A stretch of DNA of 64,000 bases from the NCBI RefSeq assembly GCF_014649795.1, contig NZ_BMTS01000016.1, forward strand, positions 1 to 64,000, written 5' to 3'. Below the pieces are notes generated by a model. The model ran no database searches, had not been told where the DNA came from, and worked only from the letters and a program-made list of their open reading frames with translations. The translations under genes and the position numbers were made by a program. Source of the stretch: Streptomyces melanogenes (GTDB lineage Bacteria; Actinomycetota; Actinomycetes; Streptomycetales; Streptomycetaceae). Below are positions 55,147 through 63,653 of this stretch, piece after piece; within the stretch, counting starts at the first letter, position 1; the number at the start of each line of letters is the position of its first letter.

Positions 55147-56310
55147 ATGATCCGATTCGAGCACGTCACCAAGCGGTACGCCGACGGCACCAAGGCCGTC
55201 GACGACCTCTCCTTCGAGGTCGCCGAGGGAGAACTGGTCACGCTCGTCGGGCCGTCCGGCTGCGGCAAGACCACCACGATGAAGATGGTGAACCGGCTGA
55301 TCGAGCCGACCGAGGGCCGGATATTCCTGGACGGTGAGGACATATCCACCGTCGACCCGGTGCAACTGCGGCGCCGCATCGGCTATGTCATCCAGCAGGT
55401 CGGACTCTTCCCGCACAAGACGGTCCTGGAGAACACCGCGACCGTCCCGCACCTGCTCGGCGTCAAGCGCGCCAAGGCCCGCGAGCGCGCGGCCGAACTG
55501 CTCGACCTCGTCGGCCTCGACCCCAAGGTCCACGGGTCGCGCTACCCCGAGCAGCTCTCCGGCGGCCAGCGCCAACGGGTGGGCGTGGCACGGGCGTTGG
55601 CGGCCGACCCGCCGGTGCTGCTGATGGACGAGCCGTTCGGCGCGGTCGACCCGGTGGTGCGCGAGCGGCTGCAGAACGAGTTCCTCAAGCTCCAGTCGCA
55701 GGTCCGCAAGACCGTCCTGTTCGTCACCCACGACATCGAGGAGGCGGTCCGCCTCGGCGACCGCATCGCGGTGTACGGGCAGGGGCGCATCGAGCAGTTG
55801 GACGCCCCGGCGGCCGTGCTCGGCACCCCGGCGACGCCGTACGTCGCGGACTTCGTCGGCGCCGACCGGGGCCTGAAGCGCCTCTCGGTGACGCCCATCG
55901 AGGAGAGCGACCTGGAGCAGCCGCCGGTGGTGCGGCTCGACGACCCGCTCCCCCGCGACCTCGGCGCCCCCTGGGCGGTCGTCCTGGACGCCTCCGGCGA
56001 CCTGCACGGCTGGATCTCCGCCGAGAAGGCCGCCCTGGCCGGTGAGGGGACCCGCAAGGCGACCGTGCGCGAGCACGCCCGCCGGATGGAGGCCTGGCTG
56101 CCGCTGGGCGCCTCCCTCAAGCAGGCCTTCGCGACGATGCTCCAGCACGACGCGGGGTGGATCGCGGTGATCGACCACGAGGGGACGGGCCGGTTCCTCG
56201 GCGTGCTCACCCCGGCCCGCCTCCACGAGGCGCTGCGCCGCTCGATCGACGCGGACGCCCAGGCCGTCCCCCGTACCGAAGTGGAAGTGGAATCGATCAG
56301 TTCGCGGTGA
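55147..56310 (+). CDS. Osmoprotectant ABC transporter ATPase with CBS-type C-terminus
   Basis: 387 residues. Walker A GPSGCGKTTT (~37-46), Q-loop, ABC signature LSGGQRQRVGVARAL, Walker B VLLMDEPFGAVDP and H-loop THD. The C-terminal ~130 residues (from ~260) contain two CBS-like repeats (APWAVVLDASGDLHGW, DAGWIAVIDHEGTGRFLGVL), the ionic-strength gate in OpuA-type systems. It is divergent from the permease genes across a 176-base region, so transporter parts are made from two opposed promoters. Its end overlaps the esterase gene by 14 bases. Confidence 0.93.
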   Translation: MIRFEHVTKRYADGTKAVDDLSFEVAEGELVTLVGPSGCGKTTTMKMVNRLIEPTEGRIFLDGEDISTVDPVQLRRRIGYVIQQVGLFPHKTVLENTATVPHLLGVKRAKARERAAELLDLVGLDPKVHGSRYPEQLSGGQRQRVGVARALAADPPVLLMDEPFGAVDPVVRERLQNEFLKLQSQVRKTVLFVTHDIEEAVRLGDRIAVYGQGRIEQLDAPAAVLGTPATPYVADFVGADRGLKRLSVTPIEESDLEQPPVVRLDDPLPRDLGAPWAVVLDASGDLHGWISAEKAALAGEGTRKATVREHARRMEAWLPLGASLKQAFATMLQHDAGWIAVIDHEGTGRFLGVLTPARLHEALRRSIDADAQAVPRTEVEVESISSR

Positions 56311-57409
56311 GGCGGCTGCTGATCCACTCCAGGACCGGCGGGATCTCCCGCCGCCAGGTGTTGAAGTTGTGCCCGCCGCTGTCGAGCGTGATCGACGAGA
56401 CGCGCGCGGGCGACTTCACCTTCTCGATGAACTTCAGCGTCGGCTTGAGGTTGTCCTCGCCCGACTTGGAGCTGGTGACCAGGAACGACGACTTGGCCGG
56501 AGCCACGTGGTCGAGCGACCACAGCAGGTTGGAACGATTCTTCGCGGCCTTGTCGCCGTGGAAGAGATCACCGGTGGTCGGGTCGCTGGCGGCCTTGTAG
56601 TACGCCGAGAGGCCGGCGCTGGCGCCGAAGGTCTCCGGGTGGTGGATGCCGATCTTCAGCGCGCAGTAGCCACCGGTCGAGTTCCCGATGAAGCCCCAGT
56701 TCTGCGGCTTGGTGCCGACCCGGTAGGTCTGGGAGACGGCCTTGGGCAGGTCCTGGGCGAAGAAGGTCTCGGTCTGCGGGCCGCCCGGGACGTCCACGCA
56801 CTCGGTGTCGCGCGGCGGCGCCACGGTCGGGCGCATCATCACCAGGATCATCGGCTGCGCCTTCTTCTGCTTGACCTGCGCCCACGCCGTCTTCGGGTAC
56901 CTCAGCCCCTTGATCAGGTTCTCCGCGGTGCCCGGGTAGCCGGTGAGCACCACGGCCGCCGGGAACTTCTGGTTCTCGTACTTCTTCTGGAAGTACTCCG
57001 GGGGCAGATAGACGTAGGCGGGGCTGGCTATTTTGGAGCGCTGGCCCTGGACGACCACCTTCTGGATCTCACCCCCCGCCGCGGGGTTCCCGGCACCGGG
57101 GGTGTCGGGCTTCTGCTTCCCCGTGACCTTGATGTCCTTGCTTCCGGCGGAGTGGTCGACGACCACGCCCATGCCGTTCTCCTGGCCGAACAGGTCCGCC
57201 CACGAGCCGTAGAAGAGGAAGGAGTTGTTGGCCGCGAGGCCCACCGAGGCGAAGAGCATCAGCTGAGTGCCGAGGAGCAGGCCGATCCGGCCCAGAACGG
57301 CTCGCCAGCTGCGGTTGGCCAGCTTCGGCCAGAGCCAGATGGTGAGCGCGAACAGCACCACCGCCAGTACGACGGCGAGCGCCAGAACCTTGTTGCTCGT
57401 GAGACCCAT
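56297..57409 (-). CDS. Membrane-anchored alpha/beta-hydrolase (antigen 85/esterase D-like)
   Basis: 370 residues from the ATG at 57409. Two N-terminal helices (~8-27 and ~38-60) anchor it. The exported hydrolase has the nucleophile elbow GFIGNSTGGYCAL and a C-terminal catalytic His in DSGGHNF. The fold resembles the esterase/mycolyltransferase (Ag85) family. Without mycolates in Streptomyces, an acyl-ester of the envelope or a secondary metabolite is a likelier substrate. Divergent from mprF; the shared spacer contains a SigE-type promoter facing mprF. Confidence 0.87.
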   Translation of the reverse strand: MGLTSNKVLALAVVLAVVLFALTIWLWPKLANRSWRAVLGRIGLLLGTQLMLFASVGLAANNSFLFYGSWADLFGQENGMGVVVDHSAGSKDIKVTGKQKPDTPGAGNPAAGGEIQKVVVQGQRSKIASPAYVYLPPEYFQKKYENQKFPAAVVLTGYPGTAENLIKGLRYPKTAWAQVKQKKAQPMILVMMRPTVAPPRDTECVDVPGGPQTETFFAQDLPKAVSQTYRVGTKPQNWGFIGNSTGGYCALKIGIHHPETFGASAGLSAYYKAASDPTTGDLFHGDKAAKNRSNLLWSLDHVAPAKSSFLVTSSKSGEDNLKPTLKFIEKVKSPARVSSITLDSGGHNFNTWRREIPPVLEWISSRLTAN

Positions 57410-57451
57410 GAGTCGTCGAAACTTTCTGACTGAGATTTTCCTGAGACCGAG

Positions 57452-57477
57452 GGAACCCGCCCCCGGGAAGTGCCGTC
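57452..57477 (+). promoter_or_regulatory. SigE-type ECF promoter upstream of mprF
   Basis: GGAACC (57452-57457), 16 bases, then CGTC (57474-57477, within CGTCCTA). This spacing and sequence fit the known SigE consensus (GGAAC/TGAAC, N16, CGTC). Transcription would start near 57484, leaving an ~80-base leader before the ATG at 57563. Confidence 0.7.
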
Positions 57478-57562
57478 CTAGAGGGCGCAAATTGTCCGGA
57501 ACACAGCGGCGACCTTGTCACTGTGGCGGACAACAGAATCTCTCGCGGAGTCACGGGAAGCG

Positions 57563-59410
57563 ATGTCTGTCAGGATAGATGGGGACAAAAAGGGTTCGGT
57601 TCCGGCCGGCGCGCGCAAAGTCCTCCGCGGACCGCGCCCCGAGACGGTACCTTCACTGGTCGGCAGGGCCGCGACGTTCGTGGGCCTGCTCAACATCGCC
57701 GCCGGCATCTTCCCGCGCTTCCGCGCCAGCCGGATGCACGCCGTCACCGAGGTCCTGCCGGGTACGACGGGTCCCTTCGCGGCGGCCCTGGCCCTCAGCA
57801 CCGGCGTTCTGCTGCTGCTCCTGGCGCACGGCCTGAAGCGGCGCAAGCGGCGGGCCTGGCGGGCCGCGGTCGCCCTGCTGCCGATCGGCGCGGTGGCCCA
57901 GTTCCTCTACCGGCACTCGGTCGTCGGCGTACTGATCTCGATCGCCCTGCTGGTGCTGCTGGTCAGGCACCGCAGCGAGTTCACCGCGCTGCCCGACCCG
58001 CGCAGCCGCTGGAAGGCGCTGGCCAACTTCATCCTGCTCGGCTCCGGCTCGCTGGGCCTGGGCCTGGTGATCGTCTCGGTCCACCCGGGCCGGGTCGTCG
58101 GCAACCCGTCGATCGCCGACCGCATCCAGCACGTGATGTACGGCCTGTTCGGCTTCGAGGGCCCCGTCGAGTACGCGGGCGACACCAGCTGGACCGTCGC
58201 CTACTCGCTGGGCGCGCTCGGCCTGCTGACCGCGATCACCACGATCTACCTGGCCTTCCGCCCGGAGCACCCGGCGGCCCGGCTCACCGAGGACGACGAG
58301 CGCCAGCTGCGCGACCTGCTCGCCAAGCACGGCGCCCGCGACTCGCTCGGCCACTTCGCGCTCCGCCGCGACAAGGCGGTCGTCTTCTCCCCCAGCGGCA
58401 AGGCGGCCGTCACCTACCGGGTGGTCTCCGGTGTGATGCTCGCCTCGGGCGACCCGATCGGCGACGTCGAGGCCTGGCCCGGCGCCATCGAGCGGTTCAT
58501 GGACGAGGCCAAGGCCCACTCCTGGACCCCGGCCGTGGTCGGCTGCTCGGAGACCGGCGGCGAGGTGTGGACCCGCGAGACCGGGCTCGACGCCCTGGAG
58601 CTGGGCGACGAGGCGGTGGTGGACGCCGCGGATTTCTCCCTTTCCGGGCGCGCCATGCGGAACGTACGCCAGATGGTCAAGCGCATCGAGCGCAATGGCT
58701 ACGAAACCCGCGTACGGCGCGTCCGTGATCTCTCCGTAGGTGAGCTGGAACGGATCCGGCGGGCCGCCGACGACTGGCGCGGCACCGACACCGAGCGCGG
58801 CTTCTCCATGGCGCTGGGGCGGATCGGCGACCCGGGCGACGGCGACTGCGTGATCGCCACCGCCCACAAGGCCGACGACGACGGCTCGGGCGAGCCGGGC
58901 CCGTACGGCGACCTCAAGGCAATGATTCACTTCGTCCCCTGGGGAACCGACGGAATGTCGCTGGAGCTGATGCGCCGCGACCGCTCCGCCGACCCGGGTA
59001 TGAACGAGCTGCTGATCGTCGCCGCGCTCCAGGCGGCGCCCAAGATCGGCATCGAACACGTCTCCCTGAACTTCGCGATGTTCCGCTCGGCCCTCGCGCG
59101 CGGCGAGAAGATCGGCGCGGGCCCGGTGCTGCGCCTCTGGCGCGGACTGCTGGTCTTCCTGTCGCGCTGGTTCCAGATTGAGTCGCTGTACAAGTTCAAC
59201 GCAAAGTTCCAGCCACGCTGGGAGCCGCGCTTCATGGTCTACCGCGCCCACGGCGACCTGCCGCGCATCGGCTTCGCGGTGATGCAGGCGGAGGGCTTCG
59301 TGAACGTCGCCCTCCCCCGCCCCTTCACCCGCTTCAGCCGCACCCACCGCCAACGCCCGTGCGCCCACCTGACGGCAACGGAGGGCGAGAGAGCGGTAAG
59401 GGCGGCGTAG
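57563..59410 (+). CDS. mprF: MprF-like phosphatidylglycerol lysyltransferase
   Basis: 615 residues from the ATG at 57563 (GGGAAG upstream); an ATG at 57515 is an alternative. About six membrane helices fill the first ~240 residues. The cytoplasmic DUF2156 aminoacyl-transferase domain (~265-590) follows, with SGRAMRNVRQMVKRIERNGY, ADDWRGTDTERGFSM and ISLNFAMFRS-like ending VSLNFAMFRSALARGE. It moves lysine (or another amino acid) from tRNA to phosphatidylglycerol, lowering surface negative charge and protecting against cationic peptides. The lysyl-tRNA synthetase domain found in mycobacterial LysX is absent. Confidence 0.9.
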   Translation: MSVRIDGDKKGSVPAGARKVLRGPRPETVPSLVGRAATFVGLLNIAAGIFPRFRASRMHAVTEVLPGTTGPFAAALALSTGVLLLLLAHGLKRRKRRAWRAAVALLPIGAVAQFLYRHSVVGVLISIALLVLLVRHRSEFTALPDPRSRWKALANFILLGSGSLGLGLVIVSVHPGRVVGNPSIADRIQHVMYGLFGFEGPVEYAGDTSWTVAYSLGALGLLTAITTIYLAFRPEHPAARLTEDDERQLRDLLAKHGARDSLGHFALRRDKAVVFSPSGKAAVTYRVVSGVMLASGDPIGDVEAWPGAIERFMDEAKAHSWTPAVVGCSETGGEVWTRETGLDALELGDEAVVDAADFSLSGRAMRNVRQMVKRIERNGYETRVRRVRDLSVGELERIRRAADDWRGTDTERGFSMALGRIGDPGDGDCVIATAHKADDDGSGEPGPYGDLKAMIHFVPWGTDGMSLELMRRDRSADPGMNELLIVAALQAAPKIGIEHVSLNFAMFRSALARGEKIGAGPVLRLWRGLLVFLSRWFQIESLYKFNAKFQPRWEPRFMVYRAHGDLPRIGFAVMQAEGFVNVALPRPFTRFSRTHRQRPCAHLTATEGERAVRAA

Positions 59411-59439
59411 CGCCGCTTGAGGGGGCGGCGGAGCCGCCA

Positions 59440-59500
59440 TCTAAGGGGCGCGGGGAACTGCGCGACCAGCCATGCACGGTCCGCAGCTTGTAGACGACAG
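59440..59500. repeat. Single palindromic repeat copy, locus 7
   Basis: AGGGGCGCGGGGAACTGCGC at 59444-59463, followed by GACCAGCCATGCACGGTCCGC, the same trailing tag as other loci, between convergent mprF and MFS stops. Confidence 0.7.
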
Positions 59501-59535
59501 AAAAAGGGGCCCGGGGAAACTCCCCGGGCCCCTTT
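59501..59535 (-). terminator. Terminator of the MFS gene
   Basis: Perfect 15-bp stem (59503-59517 with 59521-59535; arm AAAGGGGCCCGGGGA) and three-base loop; on the minus strand it ends in a run of five T (59505-59501). Confidence 0.88.
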
Positions 59536-59539
59536 CGCG

Positions 59540-61030
59540 TTACGCGGAGACGGACTCCGCAGCCTTCTCGGCCACAGCAGCCTCCGGCTGCTCCGGCTTC
59601 GGCCGACGGTCAGAGTGCAGCCCGACCAGCGCAACCAGGACGACCAGCAGGAACGCACCGCCCGCGAGGGCGAAGCTCAGCGTGAACTGGCTCTCCTGCG
59701 GCAGCGGCGGCACCCCCGCAGGCAGGTGCTCGATCGTCTTCGACGCGAGCAGCGACGTGATCACCGCACTGGCGATCGCACTGCCGACCGACCGCGAGAT
59801 CGAGTTGATCCCGTTGGCGATACCCGTCTGGTGGTGCGGGACGCTCGCCACGATCAGCGCCGGCATCGCCGCGTAACCGAAGCTGATGGCGACGCCGATC
59901 ACCATGCCGGCCAGGATCACCGAGGCGCTGGAGTCGTGCGCGCCGGTCAGCCAGGCGAAGCCGATGACACCGAACGCGGCACCGGCGGTCAGCGTGAAGC
60001 GGGCGCCGATGCGGCGGACCAGCATGCCGCCGATCTGGGCCGCGAGCAGCGACATGATCGTGGTGGGCAGCAGGTACTCGACGGAGGCGCGCAGCACCGA
60101 CGCGGTGAAGCCGTAACCGGTGACCTTCTCCGGCATCTGCACCAGGTACGAGACGCCGATGAACTGCGAGAACATCGCGAAGCCGAGCAGCAGTCCGGCC
60201 GCGTTGGTGAAGAGCACCGGGCGGTGGGCGAACATCTTCATGTCCACCATGGGCTCCTTGACCTTGCGCTCGACCAGGACCCAGACCCCGGCCATCACGA
60301 CGGCCGCGACGAACAGGCCGAGGGTGCGGACCGAGGTCCAGCCCCACTCGTGGCCCTGCGAGATCGGCAGCAGCAGGAGGACCAGGAGGGCGGCCAGCGT
60401 GCCGGCGCCCAGCCAGTCGGTGCGCCCGCCGGGCTTGTGGCGCGAGGCCGGGACGCCGACGACGACGGCGACCAGGGCCACGATGGCGAGCACGGCGGCC
60501 AGCCAGAAGACGCGGTGGTAGTCGGGGTTGTCGCCCTGGGTCAGCAGGCCCGCGCCCACCAGGGCGAGGCCGCTGCCGAACGCCAGGGTGCCGCTGACCA
60601 GCGCCATCGCGCCGTGCAGCTTCTCCGGGCGGATCTCCTCGCGCAGCACCGAGAGGGCCAGCGGGAAGATCGCGGTGGCGGCGCCCTGCATGACGCGGCC
60701 GACGATCAGCCAGAGCAGCGAGCTGGTGGTGGCCGCGAGCACCGAGCCCGCGACCATCAGCACCAGGACGCCTATGAGCGTGGGCTTCTTGCCGTGCATG
60801 TCGCCGAAGCGGCCGAGCAGCGGGGTGAAGACGGCGGCGGAGAGGAGGGTCGCGGTGGTGACCCAGCTGACGTTGGCGGTGGAGGTGCCGAGGTCGTTCT
60901 GGATGATGCCGAGGATCGGCACGACCAGGGTCTGCATCATCGAGACGACCATGGCGGCCAGCCCGAGGACCAGGACGAGCGCGGGGCCGCCGGTGGGGCG
61001 CGTGGGCGCCACGTGATGTGTGGGAGTCAC
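59540..61030 (-). CDS. MFS drug efflux transporter, DHA2 family
   Basis: 496 residues from the GTG at 61030. About 14 membrane helices; motifs FGDMHGKKPTLIG (loop 2-3) and VSWVTTATLLSAAVFTPLLGRF. Acidic/Ala tail at the C-terminus. Divergent from a MarR regulator with repeated operator motifs in the spacer, so it is probably derepressed by an aromatic or antibiotic ligand. Unrelated in regulation to the MFS pump at 21230. Confidence 0.92.
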   Translation of the reverse strand: MTPTHHVAPTRPTGGPALVLVLGLAAMVVSMMQTLVVPILGIIQNDLGTSTANVSWVTTATLLSAAVFTPLLGRFGDMHGKKPTLIGVLVLMVAGSVLAATTSSLLWLIVGRVMQGAATAIFPLALSVLREEIRPEKLHGAMALVSGTLAFGSGLALVGAGLLTQGDNPDYHRVFWLAAVLAIVALVAVVVGVPASRHKPGGRTDWLGAGTLAALLVLLLLPISQGHEWGWTSVRTLGLFVAAVVMAGVWVLVERKVKEPMVDMKMFAHRPVLFTNAAGLLLGFAMFSQFIGVSYLVQMPEKVTGYGFTASVLRASVEYLLPTTIMSLLAAQIGGMLVRRIGARFTLTAGAAFGVIGFAWLTGAHDSSASVILAGMVIGVAISFGYAAMPALIVASVPHHQTGIANGINSISRSVGSAIASAVITSLLASKTIEHLPAGVPPLPQESQFTLSFALAGGAFLLVVLVALVGLHSDRRPKPEQPEAAVAEKAAESVSA

Positions 61031-61065
61031 GGTTTCTTCCGTAGGAGTACGTAGGGAAGGGGTCG

Positions 61066-61165
61066 CTTGAGGTCTTCAATGCTCTTCGATACTTGACTAC
61101 CTCAAGTGCTTGATTACCCCAAGCAACTAGACTGACGGTAAACCTCAAAGGTTGAGATCGTCAAG
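61066..61165. promoter_or_regulatory. Four TTGA-N5-TCAA-type MarR boxes
   Basis: Copies at 61066-61080 (CTTGAGGTCTTCAAT), 61092-61106 (CTTGACTACCTCAAG, perfect), 61109-61123 (CTTGATTACCCCAAG, one arm imperfect) and 61151-61165 (GTTGAGATCGTCAAG). The last overlaps the -35 position of the MarR promoter, whose -10 TAAGGT (61176-61181) lies six bases from the ATG. The first lies near the MFS promoter. Confidence 0.78.
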
Positions 61166-61187
61166 TTTCTCGCGGTAAGGTGGCGTC

Positions 61188-61670
61188 ATGTCTGGAACCA
61201 GCCGCCCGGCCGCCGTGACCGACGCCGTCACGAACGACGCGCTCATGGACGCCCTCTGGGACTCCCTGGCGGACTACTACGGCGACTTCACCGCGGCCGC
61301 CGCCGAGGCCGGCCTCACCGCCAGCCAGGCCAAGGCCCTCACCGTGCTGCGCCGGGGCCCCGCCGCGATGCGCTCGCTCGCCACCACGCTCCACTGCGAC
61401 GCCTCCAACATCACCGGCATCGTGGACCGCCTCGAAACCAGGGGCCTGGTCCGCCGCGAGGCCAGCCCCACCGACCGCCGCGTCAAGAACGTCCTGCTGA
61501 CCGACGACGGCGTCCGCACCGTCGAATCGATCCGCGCGGGCATGCACGGCACCCACAGCGCCCTGGACGCCCTGGCGGACGCCGATCGCGGCGCCCTCCA
61601 CGAACTGCTGCGCCGCCTGTTCCCGGGCCCCGCCGCCCGCCCGGGCCCCGGCCCGCGGGCCCTCGGCTGA
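61188..61670 (+). CDS. MarR-family transcriptional regulator
   Basis: 160 residues. Winged helix: LTASQAKALTVLRRGPAAMRSLATTLHCDASNITGIVDRLETRGLV and the wing RREASPTDRRVKNVLLT (each listed in short parts of the protein). Dimerisation helices flank it. Divergent from the MFS pump; four repeated dyads between them are probable binding sites, implying repression of both genes. The mRNA is probably leaderless. Confidence 0.92.
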   Translation: MSGTSRPAAVTDAVTNDALMDALWDSLADYYGDFTAAAAEAGLTASQAKALTVLRRGPAAMRSLATTLHCDASNITGIVDRLETRGLVRREASPTDRRVKNVLLTDDGVRTVESIRAGMHGTHSALDALADADRGALHELLRRLFPGPAARPGPGPRALG

Positions 61671-61734
61671 CGTACGGCCGGGGCCCGGCGGAGGTCTGGT
61701 CCGAAGACCACCGGCTGACGCCTACGCTGGACGT

Positions 61735-62628
61735 ATGAGTACGTTGCGCCGACGGGGCACGGTGACCGGACTGCCCGAGTGGGACCGCTGCGCGGTCATG
61801 GGCGTGGTCAACGTCACGCCCGACTCCTTCTCCGACGGCGGCCGCTGGTTCGACACCGCCGCCGCCGTCAAGCACGGCCTCGACCTCGTCGCCGAGGGCG
61901 CCGACCTGGTGGACGTCGGCGGCGAGTCCACCCGCCCCGGCGCCTCCCGCGTCGACGAGGACGAGGAGCTGCGCCGGGTTGTCCCCGTGGTGCGCGGCCT
62001 CGCCTCCGAAGGCGTCACCGTCTCCGTCGACACCATGCGCGCCGCCGTCGCCGAACAGGCTGTCGCGGCGGGCGCGTCGCTGGTCAACGACGTCAGCGGC
62101 GGCCTCGCCGACCCCCACATGATCCCCGTGGTGGCCGCCACCGAGGCCCCCTTCGTCGTCATGCACTGGCGCGGCTTCAGCCAGGACATGAACAGCCGCG
62201 CGGTGTACGCGGACGTGGTCGGCGAGGTCGTCGCCGAGCTCCACGCGCGCGTGGAGGCCGTCGTCGCCGGCGGCATCGCCCCCGAGCGCATCGTCATCGA
62301 CCCCGGCCTCGGCTTCGCCAAGCAGGCCGAACACGACCTCGCGCTCGTCGCCCACCTGGCCGAGCTGCGCGCCCTGGGCCGCCCCCTGCTCGTCGCCGCC
62401 TCCCGCAAGCGGTTCCTGGGCCATGTCCTCGCCGGGGACGGCTCCGGCCCGCCCCCCGCCCGCGAACGGGACGCCGCCACCGCCGCCGTCTCAGCCATCG
62501 CCGCCCACGAGGGCGCCTGGGCGGTCCGGGTCCACGAGGTCCGCGCCACCGCCGACGCCGTACGCGTCGCGCGCGCGGTCGAAGGCGCGGCGGGCGGCCC
62601 GGCCCGGCCCGCCGAGGGGACCGCGTGA
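61735..62628 (+). CDS. folP: Dihydropteroate synthase
   Basis: 297 residues; joins pterin diphosphate and p-aminobenzoate, the sulfonamide target. Motifs: MGVVNVTPDSFSDGG near residue 22, DVGGESTRPGA, and VAASRKRFLG towards the C-terminus. The first ~20 residues are a short extension. TACGCT (61723-61728) lies six bases before the ATG: leaderless. It overlaps the next gene by four bases. Confidence 0.96.
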   Translation: MSTLRRRGTVTGLPEWDRCAVMGVVNVTPDSFSDGGRWFDTAAAVKHGLDLVAEGADLVDVGGESTRPGASRVDEDEELRRVVPVVRGLASEGVTVSVDTMRAAVAEQAVAAGASLVNDVSGGLADPHMIPVVAATEAPFVVMHWRGFSQDMNSRAVYADVVGEVVAELHARVEAVVAGGIAPERIVIDPGLGFAKQAEHDLALVAHLAELRALGRPLLVAASRKRFLGHVLAGDGSGPPPARERDAATAAVSAIAAHEGAWAVRVHEVRATADAVRVARAVEGAAGGPARPAEGTA

Positions 62629-63086
62629 CGGCCCGCACCGACGTCGAGGCCGTCGAGCTGGCCAACACCGCGTTCTACGAGACGCTGGAGCGCGGCGACT
62701 TCGACGGGCTCTCCGAGCTCTGGCTGAGCGCCACCGACGCCGGGGACACCTCGATCTCCTGCGTCCACCCCGGCTGGCCGGTCCTCTCCGGCCGCGGCGA
62801 GGTGCTCCGCTCGTACGCGCTGATCATGGCGAACACGGAGTACATCCAGTTCTTCCTGACCGACGTGAAGGTCGTCGTCCTCACCGACACCGCCCTGGTC
62901 ACCTGCACCGAGAACATCCTCAGCGGCGGCCCCGCCCAGGAGAGCGGCGAGCTCGGTCCGCTGGTGGGACAGCTCGTCGTCGCCACCAATGTGTTCCGCC
63001 GCACACCCGAGGGCTGGAAGCTCTGGTCCCACCACGGCTCCCCCGTTCTGGCCGAAACGGGCGACGACGAGGGTTCCGAGGACTGA
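62625..63086 (+). CDS. NTF2-like (SnoaL-type) small protein
   Basis: 153 residues from the GTG at 62625, overlapping the folP stop (GTGA). Cone-shaped NTF2 fold indicated by an N-terminal helix (VELANTAFYETLERGDFDGLSELW), SCVHPGWPVLSGRGEVLRSY and a terminal strand set ending GWKLWSHHGSPV. Such proteins can be enzymes or binding modules; no catalytic residue set is certain. Its place inside a fol operon suggests a pterin- or folate-related role, but this is unproven. Confidence 0.85.
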   Translation: MTARTDVEAVELANTAFYETLERGDFDGLSELWLSATDAGDTSISCVHPGWPVLSGRGEVLRSYALIMANTEYIQFFLTDVKVVVLTDTALVTCTENILSGGPAQESGELGPLVGQLVVATNVFRRTPEGWKLWSHHGSPVLAETGDDEGSED

Positions 63087-63293
63087 AGCCCGGGCTGCCG
63101 GCGGTTGAAGACCCGGATCACGAGGATTGAAACAGGGGGCTCGGGGTAGGGGCGGATACCAGTCCCGACGCCGTCTGTCCATAGCCCCCGTGGGCGAGCG
63201 TTGTCAGTGCCCGCAGGTAGATTCGATGGTGGGTATCGAGCCGCCCGCACGCGGCGGGTGCCCGACCGACCAACGACAGCAGGAGTGATTCGC

Positions 63294-63653
63294 GTGGATC
63301 GTGTCGCGCTGCGCGGCCTCAAGGCCCGCGGGCACCATGGCGTCTTCCCCCGGGAGCGCGAAGAGGGCCAGACCTTCATCGTGGACCTGGTGCTCGGCCT
63401 CGACACCCGCCCCGCGGCGGCCGACGACGACCTGGCGAAGACCGTGCACTACGGAGTGGTGGCCGAGGAAGTCGTGGACGTGGTCCAGGGCGAGCCGGTC
63501 GACCTGATCGAGACGCTGGCCGAGCGCATCGCCCAGCAGTGCCTGAAGCACGCGGGGGTCCAGCAGGTGGAGGTGTGCGTCCACAAGCCGGACGCGCCGA
63601 TCACCGTCCCCTTCGACGACGTGACCATCACCATCACCCGGAGCCGAGTATGA
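63294..63653 (+). CDS. folB: Dihydroneopterin aldolase
   Basis: 119 residues from the GTG at 63294, which follows AGGAG at eight bases. Makes 6-hydroxymethyl-dihydropterin for folate. Motifs: LKARGHHGVFPREREEGQTFIVD, here read as GHHGVFPREREEGQ; TVHYGVVAEEV; LIETLAERIA; and VCVHKPDAPI. It is separated from the NTF2-like gene by 207 bases that show no other gene, and overlaps folK by four bases. Confidence 0.95.
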   Translation: MDRVALRGLKARGHHGVFPREREEGQTFIVDLVLGLDTRPAAADDDLAKTVHYGVVAEEVVDVVQGEPVDLIETLAERIAQQCLKHAGVQQVEVCVHKPDAPITVPFDDVTITITRSRV

